64,000 nucleotides of DNA from Mixophyes australis (taxonomy: Eukaryota > Chordata > Amphibia > Anura > Limnodynastidae). The translations under genes and the position numbers were made by a program. Each line of letters begins with the position of its first letter. The stretch's first letter is position 1. The stretch lies in the NCBI GenBank assembly GCA_036250195.1, contig JAVHZZ010000006.1, positions 186,123,850 to 186,187,849 of the forward strand, read 5' to 3'. The notes under the pieces were generated by a model, which saw only the letters and a list, made by a program, of their open reading frames with translations, ran no database searches and was not told the origin of the DNA. This document shows, piece by piece, positions 34,911-45,058 of this stretch.

Positions 34911-36249
34911 ACAAAAGAATTTACCTTATAAACGATGGTCACCTCCAGTCCGCTTCCAATTTCCCAGCTGCGATCCAATCCCAGCAGATCCGCAGCCGCA
35001 GTCACCTCCAATCACGTCCCTCTGAGATAGAGACAGAGATTACGGCCGTGCCTACCAGGTAAGGGCTGTCCGAGACTACGGCAAAGCACAAGGACACGGT
35101 CAGTCCAAGCTCCTTGCCGCCTCCTCACTTTATTCTTGCCAAGACGCGGGGGACTACAGGCACTGAAGGCCAAGACTAATCCGAGGACTAATCCCGCCTC
35201 AAGTACCTCACACACCTGCCGGTGAGGGCCTAACCGAAAGGGGGAATCGAGCGTGATACTCACCGGGACACTCCCACTTCCGATCCGGTTCTCCTGCACC
35301 TTCCCGACTCCTGCGGATGACAAGAACACACAGCCTCCCTCTACGCTCTCCGTGAGACTAAGATGGCACCCACAAAACTGGACTGACTACAACGGCGACC
35401 CGACCCTACCAACGTTCTAATGGTCGGCAACGCAACTAAGTCAAACACTATGACTAACTAAGTGTGGTGCACTAACGGAACTACTCACTTACACGCTACG
35501 GGGAACACCAGCCGGTGTTCACAGCCTAAACCGGAGGGCGGTTCCTAACCCCCTCACCCAGGTCGTACCAAGAAGCTGCCTTCTTGCTATGGAGTCACAC
35601 ACAGGCCCTAAGTACGGGTTCTTTAAGCCCGGCTGAGGCTCAGTAGAACAGCACACTAACCCGCGGGCCGACTGCCGCACGGAACAGCCGATCGAACTGA
35701 ACCGCCCGACTGCCTGTACTCGGGTATCTCACACGTGTCCCTACGTCCGGAACCACAGGTCCACCTGCACGGAACCGGCCTTGAGGACCCTTGATCAGAA
35801 CCACGGCCGCCCCTGGAACTGCCTCAAGGTGTGCTGCACTGCCACCAACTCACTCAGCCACCCCCCTTGGGTACCAGTGTGACCCCGGGGACCTAAGGGA
35901 CAGGGAAACTACGTGTGTTCTCCCCTGACTATGTGTATGCTGTTACTTACACTTGTCTCCCACAGCACGGGTTAACACAGGAAAACCACAGGAACAAGAG
36001 CCTACCTTTAATGGGGGCCTGACGTCTTGCCCCTGGACACAGTTATATAGCACACCCAAAATACTGTAATGTAAACTACCCTCGCCACACAGACAGAATA
36101 AATACAGTCTACAGTACTTTGCACGCTACTTACCAGAGCACACCGCTGCTAGCCAACCAGCAGGTTGCTACAGCACCACAGGAGCCTCCGCTCTACTGCA
36201 CCTCCCAACCACGTGTGCTCACCTCACACAGGACCGCGCCTACACTAAC

Positions 36250-36741
36250 GAGGCTCCCACGCCTCTACCACACACCCCCAGGGCCTTATGCCCTACACAC
36301 CATGGGTCTCTGCCCAGCTACACACAGAGCCTTCTGCTCTGACTAATGGGCCTCAGCCCCCTCTCTAACTCAGGGCTCTGAGCCCACTCACTAGGGCCTT
36401 GTGCCCTACTACCTAGGGGTCCTAGCCCCTGCCTAAGGCCTGTGGCCTTCCTAACTAACGGCCTTGTGCCCTTAATAGCAGATGGGCTACCAGCCCCTAA
36501 CCAGGCCCTATGGCCTTCCTATGGCCTCTAGGCCACTAACTACCTAGGGCCTTGTGCCCTTGTACCTGGGGCTCAGAGTCCCCCTCTCTAACTAACAGGG
36601 GCTTGTCCCCTTTATCATATATATATGGCCTACTGGCCCACTAACTCGTTGGGGCCTAGTGCCCAGGTCCCTGGGCCTTGTGCCCCTAATTTATAGTGCC
36701 ACGGGCCTTGTGCCCGACTGTGCCCACGGGCCTAGTGCCCG
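36250..36741. repeat. Mini-hairpin array (5' LTR copy)
   Basis: Same array as 32702-33193, shifted by 3,548 bp and apparently unchanged. In the primary transcript it lies between donor 36763 and acceptor 34882, so it is present only in unspliced RNA (and near the 3' end through R). Confidence 0.88.
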
Positions 36742-36762
36742 AATTTAACGTTGAGTCTACTT

Positions 36763-36768
36763 ACCTGC
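36763..36768 (-). promoter_or_regulatory. Splice donor in the 5' LTR leader
   Basis: Minus strand GAGCAG followed by GTAAGTAG, a perfect match to the vertebrate donor consensus, about 300 bases after the predicted transcription start. The leader between start and donor contains no ATG. Same site in the 3' LTR at 33215-33216. Confidence 0.75.
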
Positions 36769-37097
36769 TCTGCGCAGGATACTCAACTTGACACGCCGTC
36801 TTCTGTTTCCTTCTCCGGGTCTTCCAGACCCTCCAGCCGGCGGCGCCTCTTCTCCGCTTCGGCGCTGGGTCTCCACTTGTAGCTGGGGCGGGGGCGCTCT
36901 CAGCCCTGACAAGGGCTCCCCGCCGACGATCTCCGCTCCGGCGGCTTGATTGAAGTCTTCGGGCGGCAGGGTAGCTCACGGCCCTTACAAGGGCCCCCTG
37001 CCGCCGCTGCTGCTGGCTCCGTTGCTGGACGTCTGGAAGAGACGTCCTCTCTCTTCTCCGCCGACGGACTTCTGGCAAAATGGCGCCACCCGGCGAC

Positions 37098-37247
37098 TTA
37101 TATAGTCGCCGGCGTGACGTCATCAGCCGGCGCGAGCGCTGATTGGCTCGCGTCGGCGCCAATCTTTTGAATGGCCGGGCGCGAGCCGCGATTGGCTCGC
37201 GCATCCGGCCGCTGATTGGCCAGCGGGGAAAGATGAGCCCTGATTGG
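37098..37247 (-). promoter_or_regulatory. U3 promoter of the 5' LTR (CCAAT, CRE, TATA)
   Basis: On the minus strand, in order: CCAAT boxes at 37243-37247, 37215-37219, 37191-37195 and 37142-37146 (most as GCCAATCAG), a CCAAT in the opposite direction at 37159-37163, a CRE palindrome TGACGTCA at 37115-37122, and TATATAA at 37098-37104. The TATA box sits in the loop of a perfect 9-bp inverted repeat CCGGCGACT/AGTCGCCGG. Order and spacing fit a strong Pol II promoter starting near 37068. The same elements lie 3,548 bp to the left in the 3' LTR (TATA 33550-33556). Confidence 0.85.
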
Positions 37248-37455
37248 CTCATCCTTCCCCCGCGCACAGGACCTGCAAGAAAGAAGTTATACTCACCGCC
37301 GCTGGATCGATGGACGGGTAAGTTCTTCTTCTCTTCTTTCTTCCTGCTGGGCACCATCGGGGACCTCTTCAGCCCCTCCAGGGGCACAGCGCTGCCGGAT
37401 ATCTTCGCCCTCTTCACGGGCACCGGCTCTGGCATTTCCTGTCCCTCCACAGTAG

Positions 37456-38454
37456 AACGTTTTTTACGAGGTGAGGTTGCATTATTTTTAGATGATAAGT
37501 TACTACTATTGTGAGATTTCAAGGATCATATATTTATAGAGATCTTAGAGAGCTGAGATTAGGAACAAATTGAATCATATACCCAGATTATTGTGATCAA
37601 GTATAGGAACATGAATCAGTAATCTCCTGCACAAACACATAATCTTCTGACGAAAACAATTATTCAGGAATCATGGTCATCCTGATGACTCAAAGGGATT
37701 TTCAACCTTCAGAGTTTTACAGACCCCTACACAAACTCCACAGAAGTTCATCTGTTGGGGTTCTTACCTGTAACCCCCACAATTTGCTCAATGCAACAAG
37801 ATCCAGTACTTGCTATGATAGGGGACATCTCCTGGATAGTTGCTGTATCTGTAGGATAGTCTAAGGACCCGAAGCAGCTTTTGATTTTATGGGTGCAGCA
37901 CTTAACCACTCAATGCCTGATTTATTAAAGCAAGAAAAACTAATGTACTGTCCGTTTTTAAAAAAAATGCACATAATTATTTCTGTGAAATGCATTCATA
38001 GGGATGTTATTAATGTCTCTTGTACATCAATTGTACAGCTGCTCTTCATTGCAAGCATATGTTCTTCGTGATCGTCATCACTTGGTACTTACACCTGACC
38101 TGTAGCTGGTGCAAGTGATACGAATAAAAAACACATTCCTTAGAGATGACCAGAGCTTGAATCAGACGTCCCTCTCTCCCCCAGAAATCATAGGCTGATG
38201 GAGGGGTCCTTTGCGTTCGAAGATGAATTGGATGTACTTGCGTTCACTGGCATATAGTCCATTTCTGGACATGCACAGTGCAATGTAACCCAAAATACAG
38301 CACATGTCGGCATTTATGTTCCTTAATTAATCAGGCCCTCCGCATCAAGCTGCCAATTTGGTCCTTCTGTTAGGGACCTTCCTAATCAGGATCACAGAAA
38401 TTGTTCGTGCTCAAGCAAAAGGCAGCATGCTGCTGCATTGATGAAATAGCAGAG
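37456..38454. other. Unassigned DNA with one dispersed-repeat copy
   Basis: About 38085-38340 is a copy of the repeat also seen at 9020-9615 and 25680-26030 (TTTGCGTTCGAAGATGAATT block, ending CCTTAATTAATCAGGCCC). Nothing recognised in the rest. Confidence 0.5.
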
Positions 38455-39180
38455 TTATTATTATTATTATCTTTTATTTCTAAGACGACACAAAGGGTAC
38501 GCACATGACATATAGATAAAGCAGAGATCCATAACGATAACATGATACATGAAGAACAAAATACAAATTACAGACATACGGAATGAATAAAAATACAGGT
38601 GAAATGTTAATGCAGATGAAATTATTTGCGGAAAAGTGAGAGAGAGTGATGGTAATAACCAGCGAGAAGTAGGCCTAAAGAGAAGGACAATGTGCTAGAA
38701 TCAATTGTGCTAAGATTATGCCTGGTGAGAGTAACCTTAGGGGACCGGGAAGGGGAGGGGTGTGGAGAGATGCTAAAAGAGAGGAGATGGTGGTCAGAGA
38801 GAGGAAAAGATGAATTGATGAAGTTGGAGACAGTACAGAGTTGTGAAAAGACTAGATCAAGGAAGTGGTCACTGAGGTGGGAGGGAGAACAGGTCCATTG
38901 AAAGAGACCGAGGGAGGAGGAGAGGGAGAGAAGTTTGGAAGCAGCAGAGTCTGAGGGATTGTCTATAGGGATATTGAAGTTCTCCAAGATGAGGGAGGGA
39001 GGTCAGAGGAGAGAAATTGGGGGAGCCAGGTGGCGAAATGATCAAGGAAATGAAAGACGGGACCAGGAGGAGGATAGATAGCAACAACACAGAAGTGGAC
39101 TGGGTGTAAGAGATGGATACAGTGTATCACAAAGGTGGAGAAAGGGAAAGCTGCCGGAACTCTACTGATGTACTAGCATA
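38455..39180 (-). pseudogene. L2/CR1-like LINE fragment: endonuclease joined to 3' tail
   Basis: Leftward: an APE-type endonuclease region at about 39100-38690, with PVHFCVVAIYPPPGP-like, NFNIPIDNPSDSAASKLLSL, SDHFLDLVFSQL and LSDHHLLSFSI blocks (the D-x-N and SDH motifs of the nuclease). It is followed directly by a non-coding stretch ending in AATAAAAG and (TAATAA)n at 38455-38475, like the short-repeat 3' tails of L2/CR1 elements. The RT domain is absent, so this copy is internally deleted or a short derivative. Stops and frameshifts are present. Confidence 0.7.
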
Positions 39181-40076
39181 TAATAAGGGGGCACTCTGGT
39201 AACCCTCTCCCCTGCAAGGTGAAAGTTCCATTTAAGTGTAAGTGGTAGGATGAGGTCTTCCATATTTTTTAAACTGAGGAAGCATTGTGACATGGGGTTG
39301 AGCTATATATGATTATTTTTGTATGTCAAACAAAGCAACTAAAACAGTTAATCAAACATGTTATTGCTGTTTATGTTAAAGTGGTTCTGACGTCAATGAG
39401 ACATGACTAGATTTTATATTTATATATTCAGATCTTATGAGCCCAAATCACTCTGATGTTTGAAGTATAATGCTGCATTTCTCCTGATATCTCATCTTTT
39501 ACACTTTGTACAAGAGCACAGCTTCTCTAGCTGAGTACAATAATACAGGTTTTGGTTCTTGGAACAGATTCAGAAAATACAAACACCTCTCCCATTTGTA
39601 CTTAGTTCCCAGTGGAAGAGACTTCTTCCGTAACACTCCCTAACCTGATTCACACAATGCCTGGAAAACACTGTCTTTAAATGAAAGAGGTGTCTGAACT
39701 TGGAAATTTGATTTCTTATAACTTGCAGAGTCTTAACAGGTATAAACGAGATTATATTGATACTAAATTCTCCATACAAGGTTGAGCAACAGGATGGAAT
39801 TTAAATATTGCTGGGACAAAAGATTTATTGAGCTAGACTGACCATTCCTGCAAACAGCTGATGTAGGTATGGCTATTATGTAAATTAATAGACATAACAA
39901 TAATACATTTTGGATGAGAGTTCATTTTGGGAGAGGCTAGATGCAGAAGAAACATGTGCTAATGAACATGTAGAACATTTTCACAGTTTAAAAAGCATTA
40001 ATGTTTACAAATATTTGAATATTGTGTTGTCATGTTTTCCAACGTACAGAACAAGAGAAGTCATAGCATGCAGTCC
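39181..40076. other. Unassigned intergenic DNA
   Basis: No gene or repeat recognised. Confidence 0.5.
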
Positions 40077-40238
40077 ATATAAACTAGAGATGGGCGGGTC
40101 CGGTTCTCCGAGAACCGAACCCACCCGAACTTTGGGTATCCGAGTACCGAGCTGAGCAGCTCGGTACTCTCCCGCCCATTCGGAATCCAAAATCGAGGCC
40201 GAACGTCATTGTGACGTCGTCGGATCTCGGGGCTCGGT

Positions 40239-40265
40239 TCTCGCGATACTTCAACTTTATAAATA
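40239..40265 (+). promoter_or_regulatory. Element A promoter: TCTCGCGATA and TATA box
   Basis: TCTCGCGATA at 40239-40248, nine bases, then TATAAATA at 40258-40265. The same motif, spacing and TATA occur in elements B and C. In A the first tandem repeat follows the TATA directly, because the leader segment present in C (about 59440-59690) is missing. Confidence 0.7.
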
Positions 40266-40690
40266 ATTTTTAGCACTCCTCAGTGCTTTTGGGGTGTCCT
40301 CCCTAATTGTGCATTAATATTTCTGGCTGTCAAAAGTCATTTCTGTCAGCAGTATCTACTAAATAATTTTTAGCACACCTCAGTGCTTTTGGGGTGTCCT
40401 CCCTAATTGTGCATTAATATTTCTGGCTGTCAAAAGTCATATCTGTCAGCAGTATCTACTAAATAATTTTTAGCACTCCTCAGTGCTTTTGGGGTATCCT
40501 CCCTAATTGTGCATTAATATTTCTGGCTGTCAAAAGTCATTTCTGTCAGCAGTATCTACTAAATAATTTTTAGCACACCTCAGTGCTTTTGGGGTGTCCT
40601 CCCTAATTGTGCATTAATATTTCTGGCTGTCAAAAGTCATAACTGTCAGCAGAATCTACTAAATAATTTTTAGCACTCCCCAGTGGTTTG
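40262..40690. repeat. 100-bp tandem repeat, about 4 units (element A)
   Basis: Unit with blocks AATTTTTAGCACTCCTCAGT, TTTTGGGGTGTCCTCCCTAA and GGCTGTCAAAAGTCATATCT. It lies between the TATA box and the transposase ATG, so it would be in the 5' UTR. Element C has about 19 units. Confidence 0.93.
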
Positions 40691-40698
40691 CGCTCAGA

Positions 40699-43180
40699 AT
40701 GGATTCAAAGCAGTCCACATATGATCTGAATGAGCAACCAGGTTCTGTCACCAGTCCTGATGTTAGTGTTCCCAGTACGTCATCTGGCCAAGGCGATGTC
40801 AAACAACAGAGTGTTTTCAAATTAGTGCAAAAAACAAAAACCAAAAAAAAATTTACTGTATTGAAGCGAAAAAGAAGTGTAACTGAGCAAAAGTTAAGTG
40901 ACGATAAAAAAAAAATTGCAAGCATGCCATTCTACACACGCAGTGGCAAAGAGAGAATGAGGCCTTCACCTTTGGCTATTAGTGGCAGATCCCAAAAAGT
41001 TACCCAGCCTACAATTGGTGCACAACTACTGTTACGCGTCAAAGCCGAGCTGCAAGATAACAGTGAGGCATTACAGGAGAATATTTGCTCTGATTCACAA
41101 ATGACAACAATCCCTGTGGGGAGTCCATCCAACAGTGGGATGTCTAATCGTGAGCATTCTGCTGATGTGTGCCTTAATAGCCCAAGTGTAGCCGGTGATA
41201 CCCAAATTGAGGATGCCACTTTGGAATTAGAAGAGGATGAGGGGGAGATTTGTGTAGGCGACGAGGGCGCTAATGAGGATGTTGATGAGGATGAGGTTGT
41301 TTGTGTAAGTCCTGCACCAGTGGCAGCAGTTCTGGCACGTGACAAGAAAAAGGCCATTGTCATGCCTGGGCATAAAACAAAAAAATCCACTTCTTATGTG
41401 TGGAATTATTTCTACCCAAACCCAGACAACAATTGTATAGCCATTTGTAGTGTATGTCAAGCCACAGTCAGTCGAGGGAGGGACCTTAACCATCTTGGAA
41501 CCTCGTCTATGTTACGCCATTTAACGAGAGTTCATGGCAAAGTGTTGGGAAAAGCTGAAAGTTCTTCCCAAAAGAATACAAGCACTCCCTCATCAGCTAA
41601 GACCCTCCGCTCACCGACATACCGACGGCTACAAAATACACCCACCACACCATCCTCATCAATATCCTCAGTAGCGCTCGGAGTTAGCCCGGCATCCCAC
41701 TTAAGGCTGGATGACTCCGGCACTATTATTGATTCCTCTGAAGAAAGCGTTAGTTCTGCTGCTGCTGTTGCTGCTGCTGGGGGTGAATCGTCATCCCAGA
41801 GGCAGGTTAATAAAATGAGCAGTCCTACATTTCAGCAATTAACTGTGAAACAATCATTTGCGAGGGGAAGCAAATATGACAGCAGTCACCCAGTCGCCAA
41901 GCGAATCACAGACGCCATGGCTGCAATGTTAGTGTTAGATCTGCGTCCAATCTCCACAATAAACGCAGCTGGTTTTTCACAGTTAATTGAGGTTTTGTGT
42001 CCGCGTTACAGAATTCCATCGCGACACCATTTCTCCCGTAAAGCTATTCCACAACTATACCAAAAAGTGTGTAAAAATGTAGAGATTGCGCTGAAAAATG
42101 CCATTCTGCCCACTGTTCACTTAACCACAGATATGTGGACAAGTGGAAGTGGCCAAACCAAAGACTATATGACTGTGACAGCCCACTGGGTTGGTCATTC
42201 ACCTTCACCAGTAGGAACAGCAGCAGCATGTACACCACTACGTAACATTTGTCACAGGCAGGCCACTCTTTGTATCACCGGCTTCACTAACAGGCATACG
42301 GCTGATAATTTGTTACGCAAACTGAGAGATGTGATTGATGCATGGCTTATACCACTCGGACTCTCCCCAGGGTATGTCATTTCAGATAACGCCAACAATA
42401 TAGTGCGAGCATTACAGCATTACAGCTGGGTGATTTAATTCGCTTCACAATGATCCTCGAGTTATTAAGATCTTGAACTCGGATCAGTACGTTTTGGCCA
42501 CTGTGCTTGATCCAAGGTTTAAAACCTACATTGAGTCTTTACTTGTAAATGAGCGAGATGTGAACTTTTGCAAGGAGCTATTGCTCAGCAAGTTGGCCGC
42601 TGAACTGGGCCTCGGCTTGACGACGTGTCCTCCTTCACTTTCTCAAGCTGTTGCTCGTAAAAAATTAAATTTCCAAAAAAGAAGCAGGGAAGACACAGGG
42701 GGCAGACCAGAACAATTTAACATCTGGGCTGGTTTGAAGGATTTTTCAAAAAAATGTGTCACTTTGCCCATAACTCCATCCAATATGAGTATAAACATGC
42801 AAAGGATGGTGGAGGATTACTTTCAAGAGGTAGTTGATATGGAAATGTCAGACAGTCCCTTTCCTTACTGGGAAGAAAAGCAGGCCATTTGGAAACCCAT
42901 GTACAAACTTGCTTTGCAATACCTAAGCTGCCCACCCTCCAGTGTGTACTCTGAACGAGTGTTCAGCACAGCAGGGAACTTAGTCAGTGATCGCCGTAGA
43001 AGGTTACTTCCCAAAAATGTGGAGAAAATGATGTTTATAAAAATGAACTACATCTTCCACGAGGAAGGCCTTCACCATCCAAGACATCCAAGCACTGACT
43101 GTTCTCTAATGGCGGATTCAAGCGGCGATGAATTGATAGTCTGTGATGATGACGTACACACTGATGAGGGTGAGGATTAA
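40699..43180 (+). pseudogene. hAT transposase of element A, deleted centre
   Basis: The N-terminal frame 40699-42438 (start MDSKQSTYDLNEQPG) carries MPFYTRSGKERMRP, a BED zinc finger (C250, C253, H274, H279) and the first catalytic Asp region (TTDMWTSGSGQTKDYMTVTA, Asp 478) and second (VISDNANN, Asp 563). The C-terminal frame 42473-43180 carries the hAT dimerisation domain (YLSCPPSSVYSERVFSTAGN). Compared with element C, about 520 bp between them is gone and ATTACAGC is duplicated at the junction, shifting the frame to a stop. The lost part includes the CFAHTIN block. Not functional as a whole, but the truncated N-terminal product would keep its DNA-binding domain. Confidence 0.92.
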
Positions 43181-43375
43181 GCTGAAGATGATGCCGATAA
43201 CATCTTTTTAAAACTTTCTATGTAAGTGTAGGGTGCAATCTACCCCCAAAGAGGAAAGGGACTTGTGGCATTTCCATATCACATACCATCTTGAAAGGCT
43301 GCTGTTAGGGCAATTTATCCTTAAGGGTAGGGTGTCATAGACAGAGTGACCCTAAACTGGCTTTGTCCATTTTTC

Positions 43376-43780
43376 ATAATATTGTACAGTCTATAATGGC
43401 TGAATTTTTGGGTATTTTATACAAGTGTAGGGGGGCCTAGAGAGACAGAAACCAAACTGGCTTTTTCCATGTCAATTAATATTGTACAGTCTATAATGGC
43501 TGAATTTTTTGGTATTTTATACAAGTGGAGGGGGGCCTAGAGAGACAGAATGACCCCAAACTGTCTTTCTCCATGTCAATTAATATTGTACAGTCTATAA
43601 TGGCTGAATTTTTTAGTATTTTATACAAGTGGAGGGGGGCCTAGAGAGACAGAAACCAAACTGGCTTTCTCCATGTCAATTAATATTGTACAGTCTATAA
43701 TGGCTGAATTTTTTGGTATTTTATACAAGTGGAGGGGGGCCTTGAGAGACAGAAACCAAACTGGCTTTTTCCATTTCTTT
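43376..43780. repeat. About 101-bp tandem repeat, 4 units (3' region of element A)
   Basis: Units contain AATATTGTACAGTCTATAAT, GGCTGAATTTTTTGGTATTT and GGGGGGCCTAGAGAGACAG. They lie 200 bp after the transposase stop. Confidence 0.88.
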
Positions 43781-44175
43781 ACATATTTAACTATAAGTGT
43801 AGGGTGTAATATACATTCAAAGACGATGGCTGCATTGCCAATATGCATAGATGGAGAGGAAGACAATCTGTTTTGTGTGTAGAATAGGCCTACCAATGAA
43901 GAATTAAACTGTTTTTTTGGATGATTTATTACCTCAACAATTAGATTACTTGTCTCTAAAACAGTTGGAGCACTAAATTGGGTTAATTTAGGCCCAAAAA
44001 CATGGATTTTCCAAAAAAATAGCAAAACAAAACCAAACAAAACCAAAACCAAAACCAAAACACGCAATGGCGGTTTTGCAAAACCAAAACCAAAACCAAA
44101 ACACGACGGTAATCCAGATCCAAAACCGAATCCAAAACCAAAACACGGGGGTCAGTGACCATCTCTAATATAAAC

Positions 44176-44704
44176 ACTAACAAGACACCAGGCTGACTTT
44201 TGACGCTAAATGGAAAGAAGTTAAATGTGAGCTGTAATACCCACAGAGAAATTATATTACTTTAGGGATCAACATTAAACCCAACATACTGTATCCATAA
44301 TAATATAACCATCAATGCCCAGCAAATCATACCCAGGTGTGTCCAGCATAATTAAAACAGGAATAACAAGTATGCTATACCCACCCTGACATACATAGTT
44401 ATTCTCAAGAGGAAATTTAGACTGCACAATTTACTACACCATACATCATTTAGAGTTAGGGGAAAATCCGGGGGCAAATGTGCACATGGACAAACCATGT
44501 TGCAACCCGAGGGGTTCAAATACATTTTTTTTGCATGCAGGGTGCACACAAAATCTGGGCAGCTTTATATTGACATTGCAATTTAGAGTTGAGCTAGGGT
44601 GAACCCCGTCGTAAATCTGTCTGCGGATTATAAATTTGCCCACTGCAGCTCAGCATGGTTTGGCAAGATGCAAAAGTGCACCTTTAGTTGAATCTATGCT
44701 CAAA
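44176..44704. other. Unassigned DNA
   Basis: No gene recognised. Parts of 44450-44640 resemble worn frog-type MITE sequence. Confidence 0.4.
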
Positions 44705-45016
44705 GGGCCTGAGTCATTAAGGAGAGCAAAGGAAAAAAGGAGTAACTTTGCACTTCAGCAAAACCATGTTGCATTGGATGGGGAGATAAATTTAAAATGT
44801 GAGATCAAATTTATAGTTGGGATAGGGCATGTCCTAGATCAACTTTAAATTTCAGTGTAAAAATAAATTTATCAAGTATTTGCATGACAAAAAGTCAGTA
44901 TTTTCTTTATGTGCAAAATAATAAACTCATTTACACCCCTTGCATTGTAACATGGTTTTGTCCAGGATCAAATTTACTCTTTTTTTTTCCCTTGCTCTTT
45001 TTAATGACAAACGCCC
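44705..45016. mobile_element. MITE with about 75-bp terminal inverted repeats
   Basis: The left end GGGCCTGAGTCATTAAGGAG is mirrored by a right end that reads, reversed, GGGCGTTTGTCATTAAAAAG. Matching continues through AGAGCAAAGG/AGAGCAAGGG, GAGTAA and ACCATGTTGCATTG/ACCATGTTACAATG. No clear target duplication. Non-coding. Confidence 0.7.
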
Positions 45017-45058
45017 AACTCACTTTGTCTTGTTAAATATTTAAAATGTTGGTATAAC

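Larger units (their letters stand above)
31323..37451 (-). mobile_element. Non-autonomous LTR retrotransposon with 2.58-kb LTRs
   Basis: 6,129 bp. Two direct repeats of exactly 2,581 bp (31323-33903 and 34871-37451, constant offset 3548) begin TG and end CA, and the whole is flanked by GTAG on both sides (31319-31322, 37452-37455), a 4-bp target duplication. The internal region is only 967 bp. A primer-binding site next to the right LTR shows that transcription runs leftward. The only substitution I noticed between the LTRs is T/C at about 32648 versus 36196, so the insertion is young. There is one ORF with a zinc knuckle and no protease, RT or integrase, so it must rely on another element's enzymes. 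It is probably of Ty3 affinity, but no domain here proves it. Confidence 0.93.
34871..37451 (-). repeat. 5' LTR of the element
   Basis: Right-hand copy, which is the upstream one in the direction of transcription. Inferred subdivisions: U3 about 37451-37069, transcription start near 37068, R about 37068 to 35110 (AATAAA at 35129-35134, reverse strand), and U5 to 34871. It contains an ATG-free leader, splice donor 36763-36764, hairpin array 36250-36741 and splice acceptor 34882-34883. Confidence 0.9.
40085..44167 (+). mobile_element. hAT element A, internally deleted
   Basis: 4,083 bp with ends TAGAGATGG / CCATCTCTA and a perfect 8-bp target duplication ATATAAAC (40077-40084, 44168-44175). 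Subterminal hairpins include GAGTACCGAGCTG/CAGCTCGGTACTC (40142-40169). The 5' leader has about four 100-bp tandem units, the centre a broken transposase, the 3' region about four 101-bp tandem units, and the right end a CAAAAC-rich tract. Near-identical to element C over the shared transposase region. Confidence 0.93.

Noticed and set aside
40932..41390. Ser/Thr-rich minus-strand frame inside hAT element A (and its twin at 61768-62226)
   Set aside because: Antisense shadow of the transposase coding strand; it recurs only because A and C are near-identical.
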